DNA of 64,000 bases from Eublepharis macularius. Its lineage: Eukaryota; Chordata; Lepidosauria; Squamata; Eublepharidae. A model generated the notes under the pieces. It was not told the DNA's origin and made no database searches. It worked only from the letters and a program-made list of their open reading frames with translations. Position numbers and translations under genes: made by a program. Of the stretch, positions 49,119 through 60,554 are shown piece after piece (within the stretch, counting starts at the first letter, position 1; each line of letters begins with the position of its first letter). The stretch covers positions 64,609,028-64,673,027 of the forward strand of contig NC_072793.1 in assembly GCF_028583425.1 (NCBI RefSeq). Direction: 5' to 3'.

Positions 49119-51567
49119 CAGTTGTTTGAAGGTTTTTCTTCTTTTCCCTGGTGAGTTTAATCCATTAATGTCGGTTGAAAAGATTTTTATTGGTTTCTGC
49201 TCCATTATCTTTTTCCTTTGTTGGTATCATCCCTTTTTTTTCTTGTTTCTCTCATTGGCTTCGGTTTCTGGTTTGTGTTCTTCTGTTCTGAAGGTCCTTC
49301 CTCTTCTTCAGATGCTGTTGAATGGTCTTGAAGTGCAGTCTCTTCTTCTTTTTCCACCTCTCCTTCATTTTTGGTTCTCTTTTTCTCTCCATCTATCTGT
49401 TCTCCTCTCCTTCCATGTCTTTCCATAAAGTTTTCCATCTTGTGTATAGACAATCTTAAATCTTTGTCCTTCGTATTGAAAAAAACACTCCTTCAGGTAT
49501 TAACCATCTAAAGGGGATTGATTCTTCCTTTAATTGGGTTATAAGGGGGGCATATTCTTTGCGTTTCTCTCTTACTTTCCACAGGATTTTCCTTAGGACG
49601 CTTATCTCTTTACCGTAAATTTTCGATGGTTTATCCCGCAACGTGTTCCATATATGTTCTCTCGTTGCACGTCATACAAATTTAATATGGACTTCTCTTG
49701 GTATCTTATTCTTCTTTGTGTATAATGAGATGACTCTATATATTAGGTCAATTTCTTTAGCCATCTCCTCTGGTTCCTCTTCCAAAAAGTCAGCCAGGGC
49801 TTCTGTAAATTCTGTCCTTAAATCTTCATTTCCCTGTTCTATTACATTCTGGCATCTTATAACGAGTGAGGCTTTTCCCATTTCTAGTCCCATTAGGGAG
49901 TTCCAAGCAATGTCTTGTTTAGAGGCTACTTTTTCTGTTTTCTGGCGTGTTTCCTCACATTTTTTATCTATTGTTTGAATTTGTCCCATCATATCTTGGG
50001 ATATGCGTTTATTTTCTGCCATTTGCATCTGGAAGTCATTCATTTCCCCCTTAAGTTCTGACACTTCTGTGTTCAAACTCGCCATTTGTTGTATCACTTG
50101 GTTTAGTGCAAGGTTGATTTTATCCATCCCAGTCTGAAACATCTCTCTTGAGGCCTTTTGAGCCTCTGTCTCTGCTTGCTGCATCATTAGTGTGGTAGAT
50201 TTAGTTTGGGCTGGAGAGGTAGGTGCTGAAGAGGAAAGACCTGAGTTCTTGCCTCTTCCCTTACTCATTATTTCTCTCAAAAGTTAACCCTTATATTCAG
50301 AACAATTCTTACTTTAGACCTATCTTTCTTTCCTTCAAATTCTTATTTCTTGTATAACCAGTTTTACAATTATTATATTACAATACCCATTGTTCAATAC
50401 ATGCATTCAGTAGCAAAAATCACTATTTCTTTTATCTTATACATATGTATCCCCCCTGCATATCAGTTTATATGGAAAGTCTGCAGATATTTATAGTTGC
50501 ATGTAGTGTTACCAGTTATCCACAAAGTGGCAATGTTGGATCACTATTTAAAGTTCCTTCTGTTTTTTCTTTCCTCCAAAGTTTCGTTATCAATTTATTC
50601 CTACGCTTTAATCTTTGGATGACTCAGTTTCCATGTTCCATTACTCCGATTCTTCTAACTCCAGCAACGCCTTCCAGAATATGAGAATAATACAATTCCA
50701 ATCAAACGTTATAAATCCACTTGCAAGGGGTATGGAGAGAGAGTCACAAGTTTTAAAGTTCCAATTAATGTTCTTTTTTCCTCCAAAAAGTAACTCCAGT
50801 CAGGGGGGAAGAAGAAAACAAATGTGATTAAGTCTATTCCCTAGCAAATAACTTCAACTCCAGGAATGAAATGTCCAAAATATAGAGAGTAAGGACCAAT
50901 AAAGGGTGCAAAATGAAAAAGAAATTGCGCTGGAAAATATTCCAGGAAGATTAGCTCGTTCCAAAGAGTCTGTCCTCTCACTGGCTAGGATTCCAATTAT
51001 CCAGTCTCAAAAAACAAGCAAGGTTTAAAGGAGTTAAAAGAGAAAGTCCATTTTATAAACTTTTACTTATTTAAGTCTTCTGTTTTCAATTAAATATAGC
51101 AGAGCCAAGAAGCATAAAAAGAACAACAGATAGCTCCTTCCAGTAGAAAGCCGCTGCAAGGGAGGGGGGAGGGGTGCCAATCTATCCCTCTCCCTTTCTT
51201 CAATCTTTTTCGAGCAGTATTTTAAAGGCTTTGGCATTTCTTGGCAATTAAACTCACAGTTCAGATGGAGGTATAAATCCCGTCTCCAACGACAAGCAGA
51301 AAAAAAGGAAGAAAAGTCCATTAATTCGTACCAGCCGTCTCAGCTAATCGCCCATCAGGACGCCTGCATCCACCCTGCCACTAGGAATTGGTCCTGGGTC
51401 AAGCCCTCGTCAGCTGCTACTGACAAGAGCGACCACGCAGGATTACTCCCCAGCTTTTTGACATTCTCCAGATATCCTTTAGGGGTGTTTAAACCCCCTG
51501 GGTGGGGCAGTTCAGTCCCCTCTAGAGCAGAGCTCTGAGGTTGCTGCTTCACTCAGCCATATCCGGA
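49119..51567 (-). mobile_element. L1 LINE, 5' part only
   Basis: On the minus strand: 5' UTR (51567 to about 50281), ORF1 (50280 to about 49205) and the first codons of ORF2 (about 49200-49120, KPIKIFSTDINGLNSPGKRR). There is no reverse transcriptase, no 3' UTR and no T-run on the plus strand at the 49119 junction. Both junctions lie within Helitron helicase coding sequence, of which a central stretch is missing. Confidence 0.8.
49205..50280 (-). pseudogene. L1 ORF1p (RNA-binding trimer protein), frameshifted
   Basis: The first segment 50280-49672 (202 residues) has a Ser/Thr-rich N-terminus (SKGRGKNSGLSSSAPTSPAQ), a coiled coil over residues ~45-125 with Gln/Met/Lys heptads, and an RRM-like part (LVIRCQNVIEQGNEDLRTEF, KNKIPREVHIKF). 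After a frameshift, 49641-49456 gives the C-terminal domain (LRKILWKVREKRKEYAPLIT, IPFRWLIPEGVFFS). The end 49453-49205 is a charged Glu/Lys tail. The domain order is that of L1 ORF1p, which coats L1 RNA. At least one frameshift makes this copy non-functional. Confidence 0.85.
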
Positions 51568-51648
51568 AGTGTCTCCACCAGCAGCCTGGTGATCCTAGCA
51601 CCTGAGGGGAAAATCCCCAATGAGGTCTACAAAGAGGTTCTTCAGTAG
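51568..51648 (+). pseudogene. Helitron helicase C-terminus with stop
   Basis: 27 codons: SVSTSSLVILAPEGKIPNEV then YKEVLQ and TAG. The (ACS)RVSxxSNLVILAPEG...NVVYKEVL pattern is the last motif (VI) and C-terminus of Helitron helicases. The ACSR part just upstream is lost at the L1 junction. Confidence 0.8.
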
Positions 51649-52119
51649 AAAAAAAAGATTGTACGTATTTTTCACTTTATTTATTGCACTACAATCTATT
51701 CCTTTTAAAATCTCTTTAATAAATGTTACATTTTGAAAATCACTTCATCAGTTTTCGGCATTTAACACGCTTCGCTTTATTCAAACACCTTTGTGAAGCT
51801 CGGGTACTATGCTAGCATTCCTGTCCTCTACCCTCACACAGCAGTTAGTCTGTGGAGCGGAATTTCAGAATTTAACTTCCACATTGCTGTTTCTCACCAT
51901 CAGAACACTAGTAACAACATTAATTTTATGCCCCAAACAGTTTCCATATGGACTGTGTGATGTATGAACAAGACTCAAAATAAATATGCAGCAAAAGGGA
52001 AAAGCTGTTCCCTTACCACTCTTTAATCATTCTGAGCGTGTGCTTGATACTTAAAAGGGCTTAAGACAATGACGCTCATACTTTTTGAAGACTTAGGAAA
52101 TGGCCATAGACTGATGGCT

Positions 52120-52275
52120 AAACTACACATTACGCTTTACATGAGTTTGCCAACGGGCCTTCTTCCCATACCATTTGTGGGAGCCAAAATGGCCTGGGAA
52201 CCACAGGGGCTGTATTTTGCCCCCTTTGGCAGTCGGTCCCCATTGGCAACTCATGTAAAGCATAATGTGTACCTG
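52120..52275. repeat. MITE-like inverted repeat element
   Basis: acacattacgctttacatga then gtttgccaac on the left, and gttggcaa-type cattggcaactcatgtaaag then cataatgtgt on the right, form about 30-bp inverted ends around a 90-bp GC-richer core. No coding capacity. Target duplication not identified. Confidence 0.65.
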
Positions 52276-52611
52276 TGGCACTATGTCTAACTGTCGTTCA
52301 TGCTACTGGTAACTGGGATCAGATCAGGCCCCCGGGAATGAATGAGACTGCAGGGTGAAGGAGGAGAAAAAGAGAGAATATGAGAGCTCCACACTTGCCT
52401 TTTCCTTCTGCTGCAGGGAGACACCCAAAGCCTCCTCTACCAGCTCAAAAGTTTGGACCTCGTGACTCTCCTTTGAGAGAGTTGTGACCCACAGTGTAAG
52501 AATCACTGCCTTGAGGATTAATCTGAAACAAACTCTGTATGTTATAATAACTTTTCTTTTTCATGTTTTTGTAACTGTAAAAAAACATACGCTTTGACTT
52601 TCTCATATATG

Positions 52612-52800
52612 AACATATGAATCAGACCAATGGTCCATCAAGGACAGTCTTGTCTCCTCAGACTCGCAGTGACTTCCCAGAGTCTCAGAGGTCACATCAC
52701 CTACCACTAATCCTTTTAATGGGAGATGCTGGGGATTAAACCTGAGACCTTCTGCATACCAAGCAGATGCTCTGCCCCTAAGCCTCACGCCAATCCCTAT
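52612..52800 (-). repeat. tRNA-derived SINE, reverse-oriented
   Basis: Minus strand: gcttaggggcagagcatctg (A box region), cttggtatgcagaaggtctc, ggtttaatccccagcatctc (B box), ttaaaaggattagtggtagg, and an end with gatggaccattggtctgatt, catatgttcatatatg. Both Pol III boxes are recognisable. Related to the fragment at 6590-6712. Confidence 0.82.
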
Positions 52801-53094
52801 CATGCCAAGCTTCATAATGGGCATTTTAGATGTGTCATATAAATAAAGAAGGCCCAGGAAAAACTGGAAAAGTATTTGTTTCTGAAGACTTCTTTTTTCA
52901 ACTTTTCTACTGGAAATTTGGAGGAACACTGGACAGTAAACTCCTGTGAAATATTTTCTCTTTTGGAATGAATTAACTGCTTTTTAAGACAATGCATTAT
53001 TCCTCCAAATGTTCTCTGTGTAGAATGAAGATGTTAATGTGAAACAACACACAGCTTTAGATAATGATAATTCCTGGGCCTACTGTAGACACGT

Positions 53095-53295
53095 GGTAGT
53101 GGAGAGTGTCATCAAGTCATAGCTGACTTATGGTGACTCCCCCCCCATGGGTTTTTTCATGGCAAGAGACTAACAGAGGTGGTTTGCCATTGCCTGCCTC
53201 TGAAACCCTGGTCTTTGGGTCTCCCATCCAATTACTAACCAAGGCCTACCCTGCTTAGCTTCCGAGATCCAGCTCTCCTGGACTCTCACTGTAGC
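53095..53295 (-). repeat. 5S rRNA-derived SINE, copy 1
   Basis: The right part on the minus strand reads gatctcggaagctaagcagg, gtaggccttggttagtaatt, ggatgggagac, that is, the 5S rRNA internal promoter region with few changes. The SINE body continues leftward on the plus strand as gaaaccctggtctttg, ggtttgccattgcctgcctc, agctgacttatggtgactcc, agtgtcatcaagtcatagc. This head-body arrangement matches the 5S-headed SINEs known in squamates. Confidence 0.88.
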
Positions 53296-56200
53296 GTAGA
53301 CACATATAATGTATTTTAAAATATATTTTCTTGTTGATTTGTGACTAATTTTGTTCACCAGTACCGTGACATGCACAACTGATCAATCAATATTTTCAGT
53401 GTTATGTTTAATTCAATATACAAATCTGCTGACAGTTCTTAATATTATAAGAGTTTGAAGACTGTTTAAGCTTAAACAATAAAACTTCTGTTTTCAGTGT
53501 TTATTTTTTCCTACTTTTGACTTGACAAAAACTAAGAAATGTGTGTATAGGCAGCATAGTATTATACATAGTTGAAAGTTTGGTAGAACAAAATGAAGAC
53601 TTTTAAATTTTAGAAACATGACAATAGTTATGAACTTTATGTTGTTAAGGTAGCAAAATAAGTTTGAGAAGAAAATAAATTGCATATATCTCAACTTTTC
53701 CAAAAATGTATTTTTTCCCAAAGGCTTCAAAATTTCCAGAACATCTATATACCTATTTTTTGTAACGTTTTCAGCCAATGAAACCCAATTGCAACCATTT
53801 CCTGGACCAAACAAACACCACAGGAAATAACTTCCATTGGCTTTGACTTCTAAGCTATTTTCTTTAATGCATCACACTCCTTCCTCCAAAAGCAAAATAC
53901 CCTTAGGGAAGCATTTAGGACTTCCTTTGTCCATTGAAGGAGCTTTTACAACAATAGGTAAAAAGCTTCCATCATGTAAGGTGCACTCAGAGGAAGAATG
54001 TAATGGCAAAAAAGCTTTTGTTATTTTTTAATGTATCGATTGGCAAACAACAGGCCAACACCACAGCAACAAAACTAAGGGTAGAGGGAACTAACTTTGA
54101 ATGCCTTTTATATTTTCTCGTAACTTGAATGCACTCACACATGCAACATATGCGTCTTTGTATAAAAACAATCACAATGTCCCTAGTCATACATTAGAAC
54201 TTGGAAAAGGAAGGGCCAAATCAGATATGATGGAGACAGGCCACATAGAGGCCAGCATCCACCCCACCTATAGCTGCCATTTGCCATCTGGAGGCAGGAG
54301 ATCTTCCCTTCAGTGGGACTTTCCTGCTGGCCCACTAGTGACTGGCAAGATAAAAGGTTTTTTTTTTAATTGTCTTCAGTGACTGTGATGTCACTTCCAG
54401 GAAAACAGTCACATGCATGTGAAGCTGCAATTTGGATCAGGGCCACACACAGGAAAGGAACGGGAGATTCAGCCTTTCAGTCCCCGTTTGGTTTTGCTAA
54501 CTGAAACCAGTCTCTCCGTGCTGTTATTAGCACCTTGGGAAATCTTCCTTTCTGACATAGCCCTGATTCAGACTGTGACTGCACATATGCACAATTTACC
54601 TTTTATAGACTGATGGAAGACCCTGTTCTCTCCCCCCCCCACCCCCAAATGCCAAGGACAAAGAAGGCAGCATCAGGCTTGCCAGCTCCCGCTTCTACCA
54701 GATGAAATAAACCTCACCCCCTTCTTGGAATAGCCTAACACACATTCTGCATGGTGGCTCCTACAGTGTGGAAAGGCTATTAGGAAGTCTTCCACATGTA
54801 TCTCATTTTGCAAAATGTGCAAAACAGAAGTATTCAAGAGAGCATTCTTGTAGAAAAGCAAAGCTATAGGGCAATGTTTCAGCTCAGGAAGTGACTTTTA
54901 TTAGGGATGAAGTCTTTCCTACCTTGATTGCCTTACACAGATACGTTTGCATGCATTGTTCTGTTTCCCCCCACCCCTATTCTACAATCCCAGCTGAACT
55001 TCATTTTTGTCTTACTAGGAATTTGTGCTGTTGTATTCAAATGTTATTATCTTGTAATTTCCTCACTGATTGCCTGAAGTTATCATATTTTGTAATCTGG
55101 TTACTAATTAATTGAAAAATTTGGTTCTTTTTTAAATAATTCTTGTAATCCACATTGGATCCTAGTGAGAAAAGTGGACTGTGAAAATAATAAAGTAATA
55201 CCAAGTGTGTAATAATAAAGTAATACCAAGTAATACCAAGTGTGGCAGTATTTTCACTGTAAACTGCTATGTACTACCGAATTATAGCTAGCATGAAAAC
55301 ATTCTCACTCAAAATTTTGGATTTGTAAAAAAATGTAATTTGAATGTATGCAATGCATTAGATTCAGTTCTTCTCCATGGAGTGTGGTAATTAAGGGCCT
55401 CAATTTATAAAGTGCCTAGGGTCTCCACACACCTAAATTCATTCCTAAGGGAATGATTTCTAAGTACAATTCATGGCACAGTTAAAAATCCTGCTCTTGG
55501 ATATATTTATGACTGAGGTGCAAAATAAAAGCTGTAATGACTACAGATACAGATGTTGCTGTGGTGTAATTATGTATGGCCTAAAAATAGAATTAGTAAC
55601 CCCCCCTCCCGCCCCCACTTATCTCTGCAGGAAAACTCATGTGAAAGTCCAATACTATGAGTGAATGATCCCTAGCACTGATACAGGGGCCATGTCACCT
55701 CCATCCTTAAATGTTGCTCTAATGGTTGTCAGAGCAGGTCACATGTGCATTGATTGCCTCTGTTCCCTGCCCATCTTGAATGCAGCTGTTTAAGCAGTGC
55801 AGCTGTTTAAACCAGTGCAGAATCGCATCGAGCAACTGGTCTTTGTAAGACTACCCCTCCCAGGGAAGCTTGTGGGACCCAACACGTGAAGAACACATGT
55901 CTGGCATCTTATGTAGTTTGACTATAAGATGATGCGCTGACAAAATACATTTTCAGAAACTTTGAAGTGGTATTTTGTTCATACATTTTATTTACATCAT
56001 TATTTGTAGCCCACCTTTCTCACTGAGACTCACTCATTTTGAGAGGTTTTAAGAGGGTTTTTTTAAAAAAGATTTTAGTTTTTTCTGCAAACCTAGGACT
56101 TTTTCAGGATGGTAGAAAGAGCTGTCTTGTTTGTTTGTAGCTACAATCTCTGGATTGAAGCCTCCACAGATTAAGCCCTGTTGAGAATTAGATGTATTGA

Positions 56201-56748
56201 TGATTTGGTTAATCCCCCCTTCCCCAAAAGATAGCACATGGAAATACATTCCAGTTGATATAGTATGCTATTCTTTTATCTGAATAAGCTTTTAAAAGCC
56301 ACAGATACCATAGCCAGCCTGAGCTTTCTTTATACAGTAAGATTTTGTTTCTCATTAAAGGGAAAAGGAACTCTTTTTTCCAAAACCAGAGAGGAAAACT
56401 AAGATTCCTTCTCCTCCTTTTGGCCTTTTTGTTGGAGCAGATCTGCAACTGATATGCCTACTCTGTACACTTGATTGACTTTACAAGACATTACCTAAGC
56501 TTAATAGGCTAATTACGTTGCTTCCCAGCACCTGCCATGGGACTTAGCCAAGTGCCTTGTAATTTAATTGAGCACAGAGAGCATGGAAAACATCATGCAA
56601 ACATAGTGACACCCATTCACTGACAAAAGGAGGCAGCCAATACTTTCAACTCTCAACAAGGCACGAGCAATTGCTCTAGCAAGAGCACTGTGGCTACAAG
56701 TCGACATCTATCACCTCGGCCCAGTCTGTTCAGTGATTTTCCAGTTAC

Positions 56749-56827
56749 CTCACAATCATAAGTCTTCTGATATTTTTCAAACAGTGCTGCCTCCACAGAG
56801 CTTTGTTCTTCCGAAGTAAACAGTAGT
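56749..56827 (-). other. unassigned candidate exon-like segment
   Basis: On the minus strand a 79-nt segment is bounded by gtgcag and GAG|gtaact. It reads LLFTSEEQSSVEAALFEKYQ then KTYDCE without stops and has a protein-like composition. It does not match any part of STK32A that I know. The acceptor lacks a strong pyrimidine tract. It could be an alternative exon, an ancient repeat or chance. Confidence 0.25.
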
Positions 56828-57311
56828 CTGCACATCTCCTGAGGATTTCAAGTACAGATGTTCTATTCCTTCAGTTAAGGTGCTGCATTATCAATTTAAT
56901 GCCACCCCTTTAGGGAATAGTGGTAATTATAAGACTGGCAAAATCTTCCAGGTGGTCAAAGCCATTTCATCATGTTACATTTATATAATTTATATAAATT
57001 GTTTTCCAAGTGTCAAGGCTTCCAGAAGGCTTCTACTTCCAATAACTTTTGTATTGCGGCATTTTAAAATTGACATCCTGGGCCAGAATCCAGCAAAGAG
57101 TTAATTGAAATCAATGGGCTTAATGGATTTAAGCTTGTTTAACTCTGAGTTAAATTGTCCAACAACATGATATATGCCTATGTGGTACAATTAAAACTGG
57201 AGTTTCATTGGCTGAATGTTTCTAACATGAAACATTTGCATAATGCATTTTTTTACTAGGAAACAAGGAAACAAGAACTCACAATGCTATAATACACTTG
57301 TCCTGGGGAAC

Positions 57312-57505
57312 AACTGGTGGTGGAAAGAGCCATCAAGGCATAGCTGACTTATGCTGACCCCTGCTGGGGTTTTCAAGGCAACAGAGGTGGTTTGCCATTG
57401 CTTGCCTTTGCAGTGACCCTGGTCTTCCTTGGAGGTCTCCCATCCAATTACTAACCAAGGCCTACCCTGCTTAGCATCCAAGATGTGATGAGATTAGGGT
57501 AGCCT
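57312..57505 (-). repeat. 5S rRNA-derived SINE, copy 2
   Basis: Same order as 53095-53295: gccatcaaggcatagctgac, ttatgctgacccctgctggg, gaggtggtttgccattgctt, cctttgcagtgaccctggtc, ggaggtctcccatccaatta, ctaaccaaggcctaccctgc, ttagcatccaagatgtgatg. On the minus strand it reads 5S-like gcttag... gaccggt-type sequence with substitutions. Confidence 0.88.
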
Positions 57506-59585
57506 GGACAATCAATTAACTAACACAAATACACATATTAAGTATTAAACAGCATCACACAGTACACTGGTGGAGAAATTCGTATATTCAACTGGAAACG
57601 AATCTGGAAAATTTCACAGCAATCATTTCCCTACATGGATTCCAATGTAGGGGGGTTTCCCTACAAAGGATTCCCATTGTGGTGCCCTTTTCTCCAATAC
57701 AAAGAGCTAATTTTGACTTCCCTCCAAATCCAGAAGGCTGCAGAAGCCATGGTATTTGGGTCTGCACAGAATGCCCATTCAGAAATAACTGTCCAAGGGG
57801 ATGCTTGGATCTTAGCATCTTGTAAGCAGCCATCTCGCCTCCCAAGATAGCCATTTTGTGGTGGCACCCAGTATTCTTTCTCAGAACTCTTGAAACGACC
57901 ATAAGCTCTACAAAGCTGAGGACCCCTGATTTACAAGTTTAAGATATAACCACAGATAAACAGTAAATATGAAAGAAAGGGAAAGAAAATGGCAACAAGA
58001 ATAGTATGATGGAATTAACAAGTATACATGAAATTTTAACCCACAGACTAATATACAGTATGAAAAAGGGAAATATAGAGTTGGTCTATGGTTTAGTATA
58101 GAGTTTATATTTACAGTTGCAAACGGATGGTGAATCACCATAGGAGGCTGGGTACTGATGCTTTTCTTCCTCTTTGAAATTACATCCTGCTGTTCATTGT
58201 GCAGAAGTCATGTCTGTCATTACAGATTCAAATTGCCATCACGAGAAGATAAAATTGCCTTAGGACATTATGCAATAGCATGCAAATTACATTTTAAGAT
58301 GGAACAAAACACGTCCTATGAGTTGTTACTTACACATTGCAGCACAAATGCTAGGAAAACTAAACATTAATAAACGTAAATGCAATAAAGAAATAAATAC
58401 ATGAAGCACACAGAAAAAGAGGGACGAACACTCCACTAAAAACACAGAAACAGAGGAACCAGGGTACGGGAACAAAAAAAAAGAAAAATCATTAAACTTT
58501 AAAAATCCAATGTGTACAAATTTTGAGCTATGCTCCTTTGTGATACTTAGATCAAATATAATTATTATTTTAACCATACTGTTTGAAGAACTGTTTTCAA
58601 ATCAATTGCTTAATTGATTTGCCAGCCATAAAGGCAGCATGAATGCTTCAACTACTACCTGGAACATCAGCAAAAATAAGTATGTTGTTTTATGTCTATT
58701 ATCACAAAGATACTCCCCAGCCCCCAAATACTCCAAAGGCAAAAGTTAATTTTTTTGTTTATTTGTTCAAAGTATCCTGAAGAAGAATGCAACTAGAAAA
58801 AATGAGGTGGATATTGTTTGCATTCAAAGAGGCCAACCAACAATTACAATCATGGTGTTAACTGCTTCCACACAGAAAGAAAATCACCTCTTCAGCATTA
58901 ATCATATTTATCTGATTTTTAACTCTATCTGTCAACTGTTCTCAAAATTAAAGAATGGTTATAGAACAGCAATCATATCACACCACCATTTTAAGGTCAT
59001 AGCAAACCAAACATCAGAACCCGCACCCCTGATTTCTAAGCCACATTCTAAGACAACAAAGGCCTACACATGGGGTGGAAATATACGTTCCTAAGTACTA
59101 GGGATGCTCAAGTGAACCTCATTTCATATGTGTCTCCCCCACAACTTTCCATGCACTCACTCGCAGTCACATTCAATTTGCTCCGCTCCAGTCACACGTT
59201 TGATATTAGTTTCTCCTCAACTGCTAAATACTTTTCCACTTCAATTCATTGAAATGCACATCTTGACCCTTTCTTACACCTTTAAGAAATGCAAATTAGC
59301 AAAGGAGCCTACAGCACTTGTCCTTGCAAGGATTTGCACTCCAGACACACTTGCAGATGTAATCACAGAAAGGGAGGTCCCGTGAAAGTGGTATGCATGT
59401 ACACTGAGCAAGACCAGCCTGTACATGAATTGAGGGCCACACACAAAATCCTACACTTGAGCATCCCCAGGACATTTGCAACATGTATTTCCACTCAAAG
59501 AGAGTCACCACATAGCTCCCAAGTAGGAGCTGGTTGCATAATCAGACAGCCATAGCACAAAATGCCTGCTCTACCAAAGCCATCA

Positions 59586-60554
59586 ACTTAGTAGGCCCTC
59601 TGGTGAAAAAATGGGAGGTGGGAGGAGAACTGTGGCAGTTTGAAAATTATTGAAGAAAAACAAAAGAAGAGAGAAGTGACTATACCGGGGGGAGGAGAGT
59701 TAAAGAAGAATTACTAAGCAATTATTCTATTTGATTATTCTATACAGTATTAATTAATAGTTATTATGTGATATATAAGAATAGAAATTAATTAATTAAT
59801 TATGTTGCTGGCAGATAGGGGTGTAATTGAGAATTAACAGAATTAAAATTCATGAATACAAGAAGGGGGGAAGGAGAAGTAGCATATAGAATATAGGTTA
59901 AATTGATTGACTTATGCTGAAAGTATTTTTGGTTATAGTGATATTTAGAAATGTGCAGAACATGGGTCAAATTGATTGACTTATGTCGAATGTATATTGT
60001 GTTTATAGGTATATTTAGAAATGTGTAGAATACGAGTCAAATTGATTGACTTTATGTTATAAAGATAAGAGATATAAGAGGAAGTAAAGAGTAACATATA
60101 GAGTATAAGTTAAATTGGTTGACTTATAAATGTATTCATCACTTATGAGTACTCAAGTTATGTATAGGGAGGGATAAATTGTTTGTCCCATATTGATGAC
60201 ATTAGAATGAATAAGTTAGAGTACAGGATATTGAGAATATTACCAGTATTATTACTATTGAATAACATGCCAGGAATGTATTAGTTAGTTGATAAGTGAA
60301 GGGAAATTGACTTAGCACTGTGTTATAATAGACTAGCTTAGAAGAGTGTGAAAGTATATGTTTAATTGACAAAATAAGTTGAAATGAGTAGGGGAAGAAT
60401 AGACAAAGGGTTGGAAAACTGTTGGAAGTCAACAAACGGGGGGGGGAGGGAGGGGGTTAGAACTGGAATATTAAAGTAATTTGATTGTTATAAATGACAA
60501 AATATTTCTAATTCCAATAAAAAAAAATTTAAAAAAAAACTTAGTAGGCCCTCT
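59586..60554 (+). mobile_element. 5'-truncated L1-like insertion with target duplication and poly(A)
   Basis: acttagtaggccctct is at 59586-59601 and again at 60539-60554. Between them are AT-rich DNA with four spaced repeats, a G-rich run (60438-60455), aattccaataaaa and an A-rich end (60520-60538). A long target duplication with a 3' A tail indicates target-primed reverse transcription. There is no ORF2; it is probably an L1 3' UTR. Confidence 0.85.
59885..60125 (+). repeat. about 70-bp tandem repeat within the LINE insertion
   Basis: aaattgattgactta recurs at about 59900, 59969, 60038 and (as aaattggttgactta) 60111, each preceded by a variant of atatagaatataggtt or gcagaacatgggtc and separated by tttagaaatgtg phrases. 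Confidence 0.8.

Larger units (their letters stand above)
46990..51815 (+). mobile_element. Helitron remnant split by hAT and L1 sequences
   Basis: Pieces of a PIF1-like Helitron helicase lie in order at 46990-47368, 48861-49118 and 51568-51648, interrupted by a hAT element (47377-48852) and an L1 5' fragment (about 49119-51567). Downstream of the helicase stop (51646-51648) the DNA ends in gaagctcgggtactatgctag with CTAG at 51812-51815; a CTRR terminus with a short GCTTC/GAAGC stem upstream fits a Helitron 3' end. Rep-domain coding and the 5' end (TC) are not found. Confidence 0.7.

Noticed and set aside
49063-49428. Plus-strand hydrophobic frame of 121 codons
   Set aside because: It is antisense to the L1 ORF1 tail and ORF2 start; Phe/Leu richness reflects Lys/Glu codons on the other strand.
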